A stretch of DNA of 64,000 nt from Apostichopus japonicus (lineage: Eukaryota; Echinodermata; Holothuroidea; Aspidochirotida; Stichopodidae), in the NCBI RefSeq assembly GCF_037975245.1, contig NC_092576.1, forward strand, positions 39,113,111-39,177,110, given 5' to 3'. Positions 47,781-63,670 of this stretch are shown in pieces. Numbering within the stretch: the first letter of the stretch is position 1; every line of letters begins with the position of its first letter. The position numbers and the translations under genes were made by a program. The notes below the pieces were generated by a model, which saw only the letters and a list, made by a program, of their open reading frames with translations, searched no databases and was not told where the DNA came from.

Positions 47781-50700
47781 TGCCCAACATTATGGTTCCA
47801 CATATGGGTGGAGCCTGTAAAAGTTGGACAAGATCATTTTGTACACTGATGCATTTGAGATTAAGCAGTTCATCAATTTGGAATGACATCAAAACTTTGA
47901 AACGGTGAAAATAAGATGGTCAAAAATTAATATTAGACTGTTCATTAAATTCTCACACACATTGGGACCCTAATAGTTGAAAAAAAAACCTTTGACATTA
48001 CATTTAATATACATCACCTTAATCTATGCTGTTGGAAATGGTAAAAAAAATCTTTCTCAAACAATAGGAGAAAGCCATAACAGTGTACATCCCTATTTTC
48101 TCTATAATATATCAAATTGTATGAATGTAGCACATGCAATAGCATATATTCTGATTAGGGCTTTCCAATCATCCCCACCCCTCATTCCCACTCAACTAGT
48201 GGAATGACATCAAAACATTATTTATACATAATATCACAATATTAGGGCGTTATGGAGGTCTGACCCTGTATAGGGTACCTAATTCCATAGTAACCCACAC
48301 CACTTGACATATGCAATGAGCTAGTTAGAGTGATAGTGTACAAACTGTAATTTTCAGGACATATCAAACTTTACGTAGCAGGGAGAAAAGCAAATGGACG
48401 ACCAATAGGGCAGCCAAGTCAATTGGACACCCCCACCCCTCCCCTACCCTCCATCCCATTCAACAAGGATGAATACACATAAAATTTCAAATATTTGATC
48501 CTAATGATAGCTCTAACCTACATATAGCTGCTTTCCCAGTTTCCCCCTCCAGCAACCCCCCCCCCCCCCTCCCTTTTGCCCAACATTATGGTTCCACATA
48601 TGGGTGGAGCCTGTAAAAGTTGGACAAGATCATTTTCTACACTGATGCATTTGAGATTAAGCAGTTCATCAATTTGCAATGACATCAAAACTTTGAAACG
48701 GTGAAAATAAGATGGTCAAAAATTAATATTAGACTGTTCATTAATTCTCACACACATTGGGACCCTAATACTTGAAAAAAAAAACCCTTTGACATTACAT
48801 TTAATATACATCACCTTAATCTATGCTGTTGGAAATGGTAAAAAAAATCTTTCTCAAACAATAGGAGAAAGCCATAACAGTGTACATCCCTATTTTCTCT
48901 ATGATATATCAAATTGTATGAATACAGCACATGCAACAGCATATATATTCTGATTAGGGCTTTCCAATCATCCCCACCCCTCATTCCCACTCAACTAGTG
49001 GAATGACATCAAAACATTATTTATACATAATATCACAATATTAGGGCGTTATGGAGGTCTGACCCTGTATAGGGTACCTAATTCCATAGTAACCCACACC
49101 ACTTGACATATGCAATTATCTAGATAGAGTGATAGTGTACAAACTGTAATTTTCAGGACATATCAAACTTTACGTAGCAGGGAGAAAAGCAAATAGACGA
49201 CCAATAGGGCAGCCAAGTCAATTGGACCCCCCCTCTCCCCTCCCCGACCCTCCATCCCATTCAACAAGGATGAATACACATAAAATCCTATGCTTTCAAA
49301 TATTTGATCCTAATGATAGCTCTAACCTACATATAGCTGCTTTCCCAGTTTCCCCCTTCAGCAATCCCCCCCCCCCCCCTTTTGCCCAACATTATGGTTC
49401 CACATATGGGTGGAGCCTGTAAAAGTTGGACAAGATCATTTTCTACTCTGATGTATTTGAGATTAAGCAGTTCATCAATTTGGAATGACATCAAAACTTT
49501 GAAACGGTGAAAATAAGATGGTCAAAAATTAATATTAGACTGTTCATTAAATTCTCACACACATTATGGGGACCCTAATAGTTGGAAAAAAAACCTTCTA
49601 CTTTACATTTAATATACATCACCTTAATCTATGCTGTTGGAAATGGTAAAAAAAAAATTCTCAAACAATAGGAGAAAGCCATAACAGTGTACATCCCTAT
49701 TTTCTCTATGATATATCAAATTGTATGAATACAGCACATGCAACAGCATATATATTCTGATTAGGGCTTTCCAATCATCCCCACCCCTCATTCCCACTCA
49801 ACTAGTGAAATGACATCAAAACATTATTTATACATAATATCACATTATTAGGGCGTTATGGAGGTCTGACCCTGTATACGGTACCTGATTCCATAGTAAC
49901 CCACACCACTTGCCACATGCAATGATCTAGATAGAGTGATAGTGTACAAACTGTAATTTTCAGGACATATCAAACTTTACGTAGCAGGTAGAAAGCAAAT
50001 AGACGACCAATAGGGCAGCCAAGTCAATTGGACACCCCCCACCCCTCCCCGACCCTCCATCCCATTCAACAAGGATGAATACACATAAAATCCTATGCTT
50101 TCAAATATTTGATCCTAATGATAGCTCTAACCTACATATAGCTGCTTTCCCAGTTTCCCCCTCTAGCAACCCCCCCCCCCGTCCCTTTTGCCCAACATTA
50201 TGGTTCCACATATGGGTGGAGCCTGTAAAAGTTGGACAAGATCATTTTCTACACTGATGCATTTGAGATTAAGCAGTTCATCAATTTGGAATGACATCAA
50301 AACTTTGAAACGGTGAAAATAAGATGGTCAAAAATTAATATTAGACTGTTCATTAAATTCTCACCCACATTGGGACCCTAATAGTTGAAAAAAAAACCCT
50401 TTGACATTACATTTAATATACATCACCTTAATCTATGCTGTTGGAAATGGTAAAAAAATCTTTCTCAAACAATAGGAGAAAGCCATAACAGTGTACATCC
50501 CTATTTTCTCTATGATATATCAAATTGTATGAATACAGCACATGCAACAGCATATATATTCTGATTAGGGCTTTCCAATCATCCCCACCCCTCATTCCCA
50601 CTCAACTAGTGGAATGACATCAAAACATTATTTATACATAATATCACAATATTAGGGCGTCATGGAGGTCTGACCCTGTATAGGGTACCTAATTCCATAG

Positions 50701-53700
50701 TAACCCACACCACTTGACATATGCAATGATCTAGATAGAGTGATAGTGTACAAACTGTAATTTTCAGGACATATCAAACTTTACGTAGCAGGGAGAAAAG
50801 CAAATAGACGACCAATAGGGCAGCCAAGTCAATTGGACCCCCCCTCTCCCCTCCCCGACCCTCCATCCCATTCAACAAGGATGAATACACATAAAATCCT
50901 ATGCTTTCAAATATTTGATCCTAATGATAGCTCTAACCTACATATAGCTGCTTTCCCAGTTTCCCCCTTCAGCAATCCCCCCCCCCCTCCCTTTTGCCCA
51001 ACATTATGGTTCCACATATGGGTGGAGCCTGTAAAAGTTGGACAAGATCATTTTCTACTCTGATGTATTTGAGATTAAGCAGTTCATCAATTTGGAATGA
51101 CATCAAAACTTTGAAACGGTGAAAATAAGATGGTCAAAAATTAATATTAGACTGTTCATTAAATTCTCACACACATTATGGGGACCCTAATAGTTGGAAA
51201 AAAAACCTTCTACTTTACATTTAATATACATCACCTTAATCTATGCTGTTGGAAATGGTAAAAAAAAAATTCTCAAACAATAGGAGAAATCCATAACAGT
51301 GTACATCCCTATTTTCTCTATGATATATCAAATTGTATGAATACAGCACATGCAACAGCATATATATTCTGATTAGGGCTTTCCAATCATCCCCACCCCT
51401 CATTCCCACTCAACTAGTGAAATGACATCAAAACATTATTTATACATAATATCACATTATTAGGGCGTTATGGAGGTCTGACCCTGTATACGGTACCTGA
51501 TTCCATAGTAACCCACACCACTTGCCACATGCAATGATCTAGATAGAGTGATAGTGTACAAACTGTAATTTTCAGGAAATATCAAACTTTACGTAGCAGG
51601 TAGAAAGCAAATAGACGACCAATAGGGCAGCCAAGTCAATTGGACACCCCCCACCCCTCCCCGACCCTCCATCCCATTCAACAAGGATGAATACACATAA
51701 AATCCTATGCTTTCAAATATTTGATCCTAATGATAGCTCTAACCTACATATAGCTGCTTTCCCAGTTTCCCCCTCCAGCAACCCCCCCCCCCCGTCCCTT
51801 TTGCCCAACATTATGGTTCCACATATGGGTGGAGCCTGTAAAAGTTGGACAAGATCATTTTCTACACTGATGCATTTGAGATTAAGCAGTTCATCAATTT
51901 GGAATGACATCAAAACTTTGAAACGGTGAAAATAAGATGGTCAAAAATTAATATTAGACTGTTCATTAAATTCTCACACACATTGGGACCCTAATAGTTG
52001 AAAAAAAAAACCTTTGACATTACATTTAATATACATCACCTTAATCTATGCTGTTGGAAATGGTAAAAAAAATCTTTCTCAAACAATAGGAGAAAGCCAT
52101 AACAGTGTACATCCCTATTTTCTCTATAATATATCAAATTGTATGAATGTAGCACATGCAATAGCATATATTCTGATTAGGGCTTTCCAATCATCCCCAC
52201 CCCTCATTCCCACTCAACTAGTGGAATGACATCAAAACATTATTTATACATAATATCACAATATTAGGGCGTTATGGAGGTCTGACCCTGTATAGGGTAC
52301 CTAATTCCATAGTAACCCACACCACTTGACATATGCAATGAGCTAGATAGAGTGATAGTGTACAAACTGTAATTTTCAGGACATATCAAACTTTACGTAG
52401 CAGGGAGAAAAGCAAATAGACGACCAATAGGGCAGCCAAGTCAATTGGACCCCCTTCCCCCTCCCCGACCCTCCATCCGATTCAACAAGGATGAATACAC
52501 ATAAAATCCTATGCTTTCAAATATTTGATCCTAATGATAGCTCTAACCTACATATAGCTGCTTTCCCAGTTTCCCCCTTCAGCAATCCCCCCCCCCCCCC
52601 TTTTGCCCAACATTATGGTTCCACATATGGGTGGAGCCTGTAAAAGTTGGACAAGATCATTTTCTACACTGATGCATTTGAGATTAAGCAGTTCATCAAT
52701 TTGGAATGACATCAAAACTTTGAAACGGTGAAAATAAGATGGTCAAAAATTAATATTAGACTGTTCATTAAATTCTCACACACATTGGGACCCTAATACT
52801 TGAAAAAAAAACCTTTGACATTACATTTAATATACATCACCTTAATCTATGCTGTTGGAAATGGTAAAAAAAATCTTTCTCAAACAATAGGAGAAAGCCA
52901 TAACAGTGTACATCCCTATTTTCTCTATGATATATCAAATTGTATGAATACAGCACATGCAACAGCATATATATTCTGATTAGGGCTTTCCAATCATCCC
53001 CACCCCTCATTCCCACTCAACTAGTGAAATGACATCAAAACATTATTGATACATAATATCACATTATTAGGGCGTTATGGAGGTCTGACCCTGTATACGG
53101 TACCTGATTCCATAGTAACCCACACCACTTGCCACATGCAATGATCTAGATAGAGTGATAGTGTACAAACTGTTATTTTCAGGACATATCAAACTTTACG
53201 TAGCAGGTAGAAAAGCAAATAGACGACCAATAGGGCAGCCAAGTCAATTGGACACCCCCCACCCCTCCCCGACCCTCCATCCCATTCAACAAGGATGAAT
53301 ACACATAAAATCCTATGCTTTCAAATATTTGATCCTAATGATAGCTCTAACCTACATATAGCTGCTTTCCCAGTTTCCCCCTCCAGCAACCCCCCCCCCC
53401 TCCCTTTTGCCCAACATTATGGTTCCACATATGGGTGGAGCCTGTAAAAGTTGGACAAGATCATTTTCTACACTGATGCATTTGAGATTAAGCAGTTCAT
53501 TAATTTGCAATGACATCAAAACTTTGAAACGGTGAAAATAAGATGGTCAAAAATTAATATTAGACTGTTCATTAAATTCTCACACACATTATGGGGACCC
53601 TAATAGTTGGAAAAAAAACCTTCTACTTTACATTTAATATACATCACCTTAATCTATGCTGTTGGAAATGGTAAAAAAATCTTTCTCAAACAATAGGAGA

Positions 53701-54689
53701 AAGCCATAACAGTGTACATCCCTATTTTCTCTATGATATATCAAATTGTATGAATACAGCACTATGCAACAGCATATATATTCTGATTAGGGCTTCTCAA
53801 TCATCCCCACCCCTCATTCCCACTCAACTAGTGAAATGACATCAAAACATTATTGATACATAATATCACATTATTAGGGCGTTATGGAGGTCTGACCCTG
53901 TATACGGTACCTGATTCCATAGTAACCCACACCACTTGCCACATGCAATGATCTAGATAGAGTGATAGTGTACAAACTGTAATTTTCAGGACATATCAAA
54001 CTTTACGTAGCAGGTAGAAAAGCAAATAGACGACCAATAGGGCAGCCAAGTCAATTGGACACCCCCCACCCCTCCCCGACCCTCCATCCCATTCAACAAG
54101 GATGAATACACATAAAATCCTATGCTTTCAAATATTTGATCCTAATGATAGCTCTAACCTACATATAGCTGCTTTCCCAGTTTCCCCCTCCAGCAACCCC
54201 CCCCCCCACCCTTTTGCCCAACATTATGGTTCCACATACGGGTGGAGCCTGTAAAAGTTGGACAAGATCATTTTCTACACTGATGCATTTGAGATTAAGC
54301 AGTTCATCAATTTGGAATGACATCAAAACTTTGAAACGGTGAAAATAAGATGGTCAAAAACTAATATTAGACTGTTCATTAAATTCTCACACACATTATG
54401 GGGACCCTAAAAGTTGGAGAAAAAAAAAACATTCTACCTTACATTTAATATACATCACCTTAATCTATGCTGTTGGAAATGGTAAAAAAAATCTTTCTCA
54501 AACAATAGGAGAAAGCCATAACAGTGTACATCCCTATTTTCTCTACAATATATCAAATTGTATGAATACAGCACATGCAACAGCATATATATTCTGATTA
54601 GGGCTTTCCAATCATCCCCACCCCTCATTCCCACTCAACTAGTGGAATGACATCAAAACATTATTTATACATAATATCACATTATTAGG

Positions 54690-56630
54690 GCGTTATGAGG
54701 GTCTGACCCTGTATACGGTACCTGATTCCATAGTAACCAACACCACTTGCCCCATGCAATGATCTAGATAGAGTGATAGTGTACAAACTGTAATTTTCAG
54801 GACATATCAAACTTTACGTAGCAGGTAGAAAAGCAAATAGACGACCAATAGGGCAGCCAAGTCAACTGGACACCCCCCACCCCTCCCCTACCCTCCATCC
54901 CATTCAACAAGGATGAATACACATAAAATTTCAAATATTTGATCCTAATGATAGCTCTAACCTACATATAGCTGCTTTCCCAGTTTCCCCCTCCAGCAAC
55001 CCCCCCCCCCTCCCTTTTGCCCAACATTATGGTTCCACATATGGGTGGAGCCTGTAAAAGTTGGACAAGATCATTTTCTACACTGATGCATTTGAGATTA
55101 AGCAGTTCATTAATTTGGAATGACATCAAAACTTTGAAACGGTGAAAATAAGATGGTCAAAAATTAATATTAGACTGTTCATTAAATTCTCACACACATT
55201 GGGACCCTAATAGTTGAAAAAAAAACCTTTGACATTACATTTAATATACATCACCTTAATCTATGCTGTTGGAAATGGTAAAAAAATCTTTCTCAAACAA
55301 TAGGAGAAAGCCATAACAGTGTACATCCCTATTTTCTCTATGATATATCAAATTGTATGAATACAGCACATGCAACAGCATATATATTCTGATTAGGGCT
55401 TTCCAATCATCCCCACCCCTCATTCCCACTCAACTAGTGGAATGACATCAAAACATTATTTATATATAATATCACAATATTAGGGCGTTATGGAGGTCTG
55501 ACCCTGTATAGGGTACCTAATTCCATAGTAACCCACACCACTTGACATATGCAATGATCTAGATAGAGTGATAGTGTACAAACTGTAATTTTCAGGACAT
55601 ATCAAACTTTACGTAGCAGGGAGAAAAGCAAATAGACGACCAATAGGGCAGCCAAGTCAATTGGACCCCCCCTCTCCCCTCCCCGACCCTCCATCCCATT
55701 CAACAAGGATGAATACACATAAAATCCTATGCTTTCAAATATTTGATCCTAATGATAGCTCTAACCTACATATAGCTGCTTTCCCAGTTTCCCCCTTCAG
55801 CAATCCCCCCCCCCCCCTTTTGCCCAACATTATGGTTCCACATGTGGGTGGAGCCTGTAAAAGTTGGACAAGATCATTTTCTACTCTGATGTATTTGAGA
55901 TTAAGCAGTTCATCAATTTGGAATGACATCAAAACTTTGAAACGGTGAAAATAAGATGGTCAAAAATTAATATTAGACTGTTCATTAAATTCTCACACAC
56001 ATTATGGGGACCCTAATAGTTGGAAAAAAACCCTTCTACTTTACATTTAATATACATCACCTTAATCTATGCTGTTGGAAATGGTAAAAAAAATATTCTC
56101 AAACAATAGGAGAAAGCCATAACAGTGTACATCCCTATTTTCTCTATGATATATCAAATTGTATGAATACAGCACATGCAACAGCATATATATTCTGATT
56201 AGGGCTTTCCAATCATCCCCACCCCTCATTCCCACTCAACTAGTGAAATGACATCAAAACATTATTTATACATAATATCACATTATTAGGGCGTTATGGA
56301 GGTCTGACCCTGTATACGGTACCTGATTCCATAGTAACCCACACCACTTGCCACATGCAATGATCTAGATAGAGTGATAGTGTACAAACTGTAATTTTCA
56401 GGACATATCAAACTTTACGTAGCAGGTAGAAAGCAAATAGACGACCAATAGGGCAGCCAAGTCAATTGGACATCCCCCACCCCTCCCCGACCCTCCATCC
56501 CATTCAACAAGGATGAATACACATAAAATCTTATGCTTTCAAATATTTGATCCTAATGATAGCTCTAACCTACATATAGCTGCTTTCCTAGTTTCCCCCT
56601 CTAGCAACCCCCCCCCCCCCGTCCCTTTTG
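54690..56630 (-). repeat. Right-arm segment duplicated 8847 bp away, second copy
   Basis: Partner of 45840-47780. Just past its right border the sequence instead matches 50160-50690 (TCTCACCCACATTGGG near 56805 and 50362), so the copy is a mosaic of two sources. Confidence 0.78.
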
Positions 56631-58699
56631 CCCAACATTATGGTTCCACATATGGGTGGAGCCTGTAAAAGTTGGACAAGATCATTTTCTACACTGATGC
56701 ATTTGAGATTAAGCAGTTCATCAATTTGGAATGACATCAAAACTTTGAAACGGTGAAAATAAGATGGTCAAAAATTAATATTAGACTGTTCATTAAATTC
56801 TCACCCACATTGGGACCCTAATAGTTGAAAAAAAAACCCTTTGACATTACATTTAATATACATCACCTTAATCTATGCTGTTGGAAATGGTAAAAAAATC
56901 TTTCTCAAACAATAGGAGAAAGCCATAACAGTGTACATCCCTATTTTCTCTATGATATATCAAATTGTATGAATACAGCACATGCAACAGCATATGTATT
57001 CTGATTAGGGCTTTCCAATCATCCCCACCCCTCATTCCCACTCAACTAGTGGAATGACATCAAAACATTATTTATACATAATATCACAATATTAGGGCGT
57101 TATGGAGGTCTGACCCTGTATAGGGTACCTAATTCCATAGTAACCCACACCACTTGACATATGCAATGATCTAGATAGAGTGATAGTGTACAAACTGTAA
57201 TTTTCAGGACATATCAAACTTTACGTAGCAGGGAGAAAAGCAAATAGACGACCAATAGGGCAGCCAAGTCAATTGGACCCCCCCTCTCCCCTCCCCGACC
57301 CTCCATCCCATTCAACAAGGATGAATACACATAAAATCCTATGCTTTCAAATATTTGATCCTAATGATAGCTCTAACCTACATATAGCTGCTTTCCCAGT
57401 TTCCCCCTTCAGCAATCCCCCCCTCCCTTTTGCCCAACATTATGGTTCCACATATGGGTGGAGCCTGTAAAAGTTGGACAAGATCATTTTCTACTCTGAT
57501 GTATTTGAGATTAAGCAGTTCATCAATTTGGAATGACATCAAAACTTTGAAACGGTGAAAATAAGATGGTCAAAAATTAATATTAGACTGTTCATTAAAT
57601 TCTCACACACATTATGGGGACCCTAATAGTTGAAAAAAAAACCTTTGACATTACATTTAATATACATCACCTTAATCTATGCTGTTGGAAATGGTAAAAA
57701 AAATCTTTCTCAAACAATAGGAGAAAGCCATAACAGTGTACATCCCTATTTTCTCTATAATATATCAAATTGTATGAATGTAGCACATGCAACAGCATAT
57801 ATTCTGATTAGGGCTTTCCAATCATCCCCACCCCTCATTCCCACTCAACTAGTGGAATGACATCAAAACATTATTTATACATAATATCACAATATTAGGG
57901 CGTTATGGAGGTCTGACCCTGTATAGGGTACCTAATTCCATAGTAACCCACACCACTTGACATATGCAATGAGCTAGTTAGAGTGATAGTGTACAAACTG
58001 TAATTTTCAGGACATATCAAACTTTACGTAGCAGGGAGAAAAGCAAATGGACGACCAATAGGGCAGCCAAGTCAATTGGACACCCCCCACCCCTCCCCTA
58101 CCCTCCATCCCATTCAACAAGGATGAATACACATAAAATTTCAAATATTTGATCCTAATGATAGCTCTAACCTACATATAGCTGCTTTCCCAGTTTCCCC
58201 CTCCAGCAACCCCCCCCCCCTCCCTTTTGCCCAACATTATGGTTCCACATATGGGTGGAGCCTGTAAAAGTTGGACAAGATCATTTTCTACACTGATGCA
58301 TTTGAGATTAAGCAGTTCATCAATTTGGAATGACATCAAAACTTTGAAACGGTGAAAATAAGATGGTCAAAAATTAATATTAGACTGTTCATTAATTCTC
58401 ACACACATTGGGACCCTAATACTTGAAAAAAAAAACCCTTTGACATTACATTTAATATACATCACCTTAATCTATGCTGTTGGAAATGGTAAAAAAAATC
58501 TTTCTCAAACAATAGGAGAAAGCCATAACAGTGTACATCCCTATTTTCTCTATGATATATCAAATTGTATGAATACAGCACATGCAACAGCATATATATT
58601 CTGATTAGGGCTTTCCAATCATCCCCACCCCTCATTCCCACTCAACTAGTGGAATGACATCAAAACATTATTTATACATAATATCACAATATTAGGGCG

Positions 58700-59650
58700 T
58701 TATGGAGGTCTGACCCTTTATAGGGTACCTAATTCCATAGTAACCCACACCACTTGACATATGCAATGAGCTAGATAGTGTGATAGTGTTCAAACTGTAA
58801 TTTTCAGGACATATCAAACTTTACGTAGCAGGGAGAAAAGCAAATAGACGACCAAGAGGTCACGTAAGTCACTTGGACCCCCCCACCCCTCCCCGACCCT
58901 CCATCCGATTCAACAAGGATGAATACACATAAAATCCTATGCTTTCAAATATTTGATCCTAATGATAGCCCTAGAACATACATATAGCTGCTTTCCCAGT
59001 TTCCCCCTCCAGCAACATCCCCCCCCCCCCTTTTGCCCCACATGATGGTTCCACATATGGGTGGAGCCTGTAAAAGTTGGACAAGGCTATTTTCTACACT
59101 GATGTATTTGAGATTAAGCAGTTCATCAATTTGGAATGACAACAAAACTTTGAAACGGTGGAAATAAGATGGTCAAAAATTAATATTAGACTGTTCATTA
59201 AATTCTCACACACATTGGGACCCTAATAGTAAGAAAGAAAACCCTTTGACATTACATTTAATATACATCACCTTAATCTATGCTGTTGGAAATGGTCAAA
59301 AAAATCTTTCTCAAACAATAGGAGAAAACCATATCAGTGTACATCCCTATTTTCTCTCTAATATATCAAATTGTATGAATGTAGCACATGCAACAGCATA
59401 TATTCTGATTAGGGCTTTCCAATCATCCCGACCCCTCATTCCCACTCAACTAGTGGAATGACATCAAAACATTATTTATACATAATATCACAATATTAGG
59501 GCGTTATGGAGGTCTGACCCTGTATAGGGTACCTAATTCCATAGTAACCCACACCACTTGACATATGCAATGAGCTAGATAGAGTGATAGTGTACAAACT
59601 GTAATTTTCAGGACATATCAAACTTTACGTAGCAGGTAGAAAAGCAAATA
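58700..59650 (-). repeat. Five-unit-offset duplication, first copy
   Basis: Matches 62720-63670 at an offset of 4020 bp. Shared private variants are ACCCTTTATAGGG, TGATAGTGTTCAAACTG, AAGAGGTCACGTAAGTCACT and AATAGTAAGAAAGAAAACCC. One visible difference is CATCCCGACCCC here against CATCCCCACCCC. Confidence 0.8.
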
Positions 59651-62600
59651 GACGACCAAGAGGTCACGTAAGTCACTTGGACCCCCCCACCCCTCCTCGA
59701 CCCTCCATCCCATTCAACAAGGATGAATACACATAAAATTCTATGCTTTCAAATATCTGATCCTAATGATAGCCCTAGAACCTACAAATAGCTGCTTTCC
59801 CAGTTTCCCCCTCCAGCAACACCCCCCCCCCCCCTTTTGCCCCACATGATGGTTACACATATGGGTGGAGCCTGTAAAAGTTGGACAAGGTTATTTTCTA
59901 CACTGATGTATTTGAGATTAAGCAGTTCACCAATTTGGAATGACATCGAAACTTTGAAAAGGTGGAAATAAGATGGTCAAAAACTAATATTAGACTATTC
60001 ATTAAATTCTCACACACATTATGGGGACCCTAATAGTTGGGGAAAAAAAAAAACATTCTACTTTACATTTAATATACATCACCTTAATCTATGCTGTTGG
60101 AAATGGTGAAAAAAAAAATTTCTCAAACAATAGGAGAAAGCCATAACAGTGTACATCCCTATTTTCTCTATAATATATCAAATTGTATGAATGTAGCACA
60201 TGCAACAGCATATATATTCTGATTAGGGCTTTCCAATCATCCCCACCCCTCATTCCCACTCAACTAGTGGAATGACATCAAAACATTATTTATACATAAT
60301 ATCACAATATTAGGGCGTTATGGAGGTCTGACCCTTTATAGGGTACCTAATTCCATAGTAACCCACACCACTTGACATATGCAATGAGCTAGATAGAGTG
60401 ATAGTGTACAAACTGTAATTTTCAGGACATATCAAACTTTACGTAGCAGGGAGAAAAGCAAATAGACGACTAAGAGGGCAGCCAAGTCAATTGGACCCCC
60501 CCACCCCTCCCCGACCCTCCATCCGATTCAACAAGGATGAATACACATAAAATCCTATGCTTTCAAATATTTGATCCTAATGATAGCCCTAGAACATACA
60601 TATAGCTGCTTTCCCAGTTTCCCCCTCCAGCAACACCCCCCCCCCCCTTTTGCCCCACATGATGGTTCCACATATGGGTGGAGCCTGTAAATGTTGGACA
60701 AGGCTATTTTCTACACTGATGTATTTGAGATTAAGCAGTTCATCAATTTGGAATGACAACAAAACTTTGAAACGGTGGAAATAAGATGGTCAAAAATTAA
60801 TATTAGACTGTTCATTAAATTCTCACACACATTGGGACCCTAATAGTAAGAAAAAAAACCCTTTGACATTACATTTAATATACATCACCTTAATCTATGC
60901 TGTTGGAAATGGTCAAAAAAATCTTTCTCAAACAATAGGAGAAAACCATAACAGTGTACATCCCTATTTTCTCTATAATATATCAAATTGTATGAATGTA
61001 GCACATGCAATAGCATATATTCTGATTAGGGCTTTCCAATCATCCCCACCCCTCATTCCCACTCAACTATTGGAATGACATCAAAACATTATTTATACAT
61101 AATATCACAATATTAGGGCGTTATGGAGGTCTGACCCTTTATAGGGTACCTAATTCCATAGTAACCCACACCACTTGCCACATGCAATGAGCTAGATAGT
61201 GTGATAGTGTACAAACTGTAATTTTCAAGACATATCAAACTTTACGTAGCAGGTAGAAAAGCAAATAGACGACCAAGAGGGCACGCAAGTCACTTGGGCC
61301 CCCCCACCCCTCCCCGACCCTCCATCCCATTCAACAAGGATGAATACACATAAAATCCTATGCTTTCAAATATTTGATCCTAATGATAGCTCTAACCTAC
61401 ATATAGCTGCTTTCCCAGTTTCCCCCTCTAGCAACCCCCCCCCCCTTTTGCCCCACATGATGGTTCCACATATGGGTGGAGCCTGTAAAAGTTGGACAAG
61501 GTAATTTTCTACACTGTTGTATTTGAGATTAAGCAGTTCACCAATTTGGAATGACAACAAAACTTTGAAACGGTGAAAATAAGATGGTCAAAAATTAATA
61601 TTAGACTGTTCATTAAATTCTCACACACATTGGGACCCTAATAGTTGGAAAAAAAACCTTTGACATTACATTTAATATACATCACCTTAATCTATGCTGT
61701 TGGAAATGGTAAAAAAAAATCTTTCTCAAACAATAGGAGAAAGCCATAACAGTGTACATCCCTATTTTCTCTCTAATATATCAAATTGTATGAATGTAGC
61801 ACATGCAACAGCATATATTCTGATTAGGGCTTTCCAATCATCCCCACCCCTCATCCCCACTCAACTAGTGGAATGACATCAAAACATTATTTATACATAA
61901 TATCACAATATTAGGGCGTTATGGAGGTCTGACCCTGTATAGGGTACCTAATTCCATAGTAACCCACACCACTTGACATATGCAATGAGCTAGATAGAGT
62001 GATAGTGTACAAACTGTAATTTTCAGGACATATCAAACTTTACGTAGCAGGTAGAAAAGCAAATAGACGACCAAGAGGGCAGCCAAGTCAATTGGACCCC
62101 CCCACCCCTCCCCGACCCTCCATCCGATTCAACAAGGATGAATACACATAAAATCCTATGCTTTCAAATATTTGATCCTAATGATAGCCCTAGAACATAC
62201 ATATAGCTGCTTTCCCAGTTTCCCCCTCCAGCAACACCCCCCCCCCTTTTGCCCCACATGATGGTTCCACATATGGGTGGAGCCTGTAAAAGTTGGACAA
62301 GGCTATTTTCTACACTGATGTATTTGAGATTAAGCAGTTCATCAATTTGGAATGACAACAAAACTTTGAAACGGTGGAAATAAGATGGTCAAAAATTAAT
62401 ATTAGACTGTTCATTAAATTCTCACACACATTGGGACCCTTATAGTAAAAAAAAAAACCCTTTGACATTACATTTAATATACATCACCTTAATCTATGCT
62501 GTTGGAAATGGTCAAAAAAATCTTTCTCAAACAATAGGAGAAAACCATAATAGTGTACATCCCTATTTTCTCTATAATATATCAAATTGTATGTTAATGT

Positions 62601-62719
62601 AGCACATGCAATAGCATATATTCTGATTAGGGCTTTCCAATCATCCCCACCCCTCATTCCCACTCAACTAGTGGAATGACATCAAAACATTATTTATACA
62701 TAATATCACAATATTAGGG

Positions 62720-63670
62720 CGTTATGGAGGTCTGACCCTTTATAGGGTACCTAATTCCATAGTAACCCACACCACTTGACATATGCAATGAGCTAGATAG
62801 TGTGATAGTGTTCAAACTGTAATTTTCAGGACATATCAAACTTTACGTAGCAGGGAGAAAAGCAAATAGACGACCAAGAGGTCACGTAAGTCACTTGGAC
62901 CCCCCACCCCTCCCCGACCCTCCATCCGATTCAACAAGGATGAATACACATAAAATCCTATGCTTTCAAATATTTGATCCTAATGATAGCCCTAGAACAT
63001 ACATATAGCTGCTTTCCCAGTTTCCCCCTCCAGCAACATCCCCCCCCCCCTTTTGCCCCACATGATGGTTCCACATATGGGTGGAGCCTGTAAAAGTTGG
63101 ACAAGGCTATTTTCTACACTGATGTATTTGAGATTAAGCAGTTCATCAATTTGGAATGACAACAAAACTTTGAAACGGTGGAAATAAGATGGTCAAAAAT
63201 TAATATTAGACTGTTCATTAAATTCTCACACACATTGGGACCCTAATAGTAAGAAAGAAAACCCTTTGACATTACATTTAATATACATCACCTTAATCTA
63301 TGCTGTTGGAAATGGTCAAAAAAATCTTTCTCAAACAATAGGAGAAAACCATATCAGTGTACATCCCTATTTTCTCTCTAATATATCAAATTGTATGAAT
63401 GTAGCACATGCAACAGCATATATTCTGATTAGGGCTTTCCAATCATCCCCACCCCTCATTCCCACTCAACTAGTGGAATGACATCAAAACATTATTTATA
63501 CATAATATCACAATATTAGGGCGTTATGGAGGTCTGACCCTGTATAGGGTACCTAATTCCATAGTAACCCACACCACTTGACATATGCAATGAGCTAGAT
63601 AGAGTGATAGTGTACAAACTGTAATTTTCAGGACATATCAAACTTTACGTAGCAGGTAGAAAAGCAAATA
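62720..63670 (-). repeat. Five-unit-offset duplication, second copy
   Basis: Partner of 58700-59650. Identity ends near 63680, where AGAGGGCAGCCAAGTCAATT replaces the AGAGGTCACGTAAG spelling. Confidence 0.8.

Noticed and set aside
39618-57470. Recurrent proline-rich frames (…HPPSHSTRMNTHKILCFQIF…) in many units of both arms
   Set aside because: They are translations of the satellite C-strand. The frame downstream of each C-run shifts with run length, so C-termini differ (…GGACKSWTRSF…, …WVEPVKVGQD…, …YGWSL). No start context, conserved length or domain supports coding.
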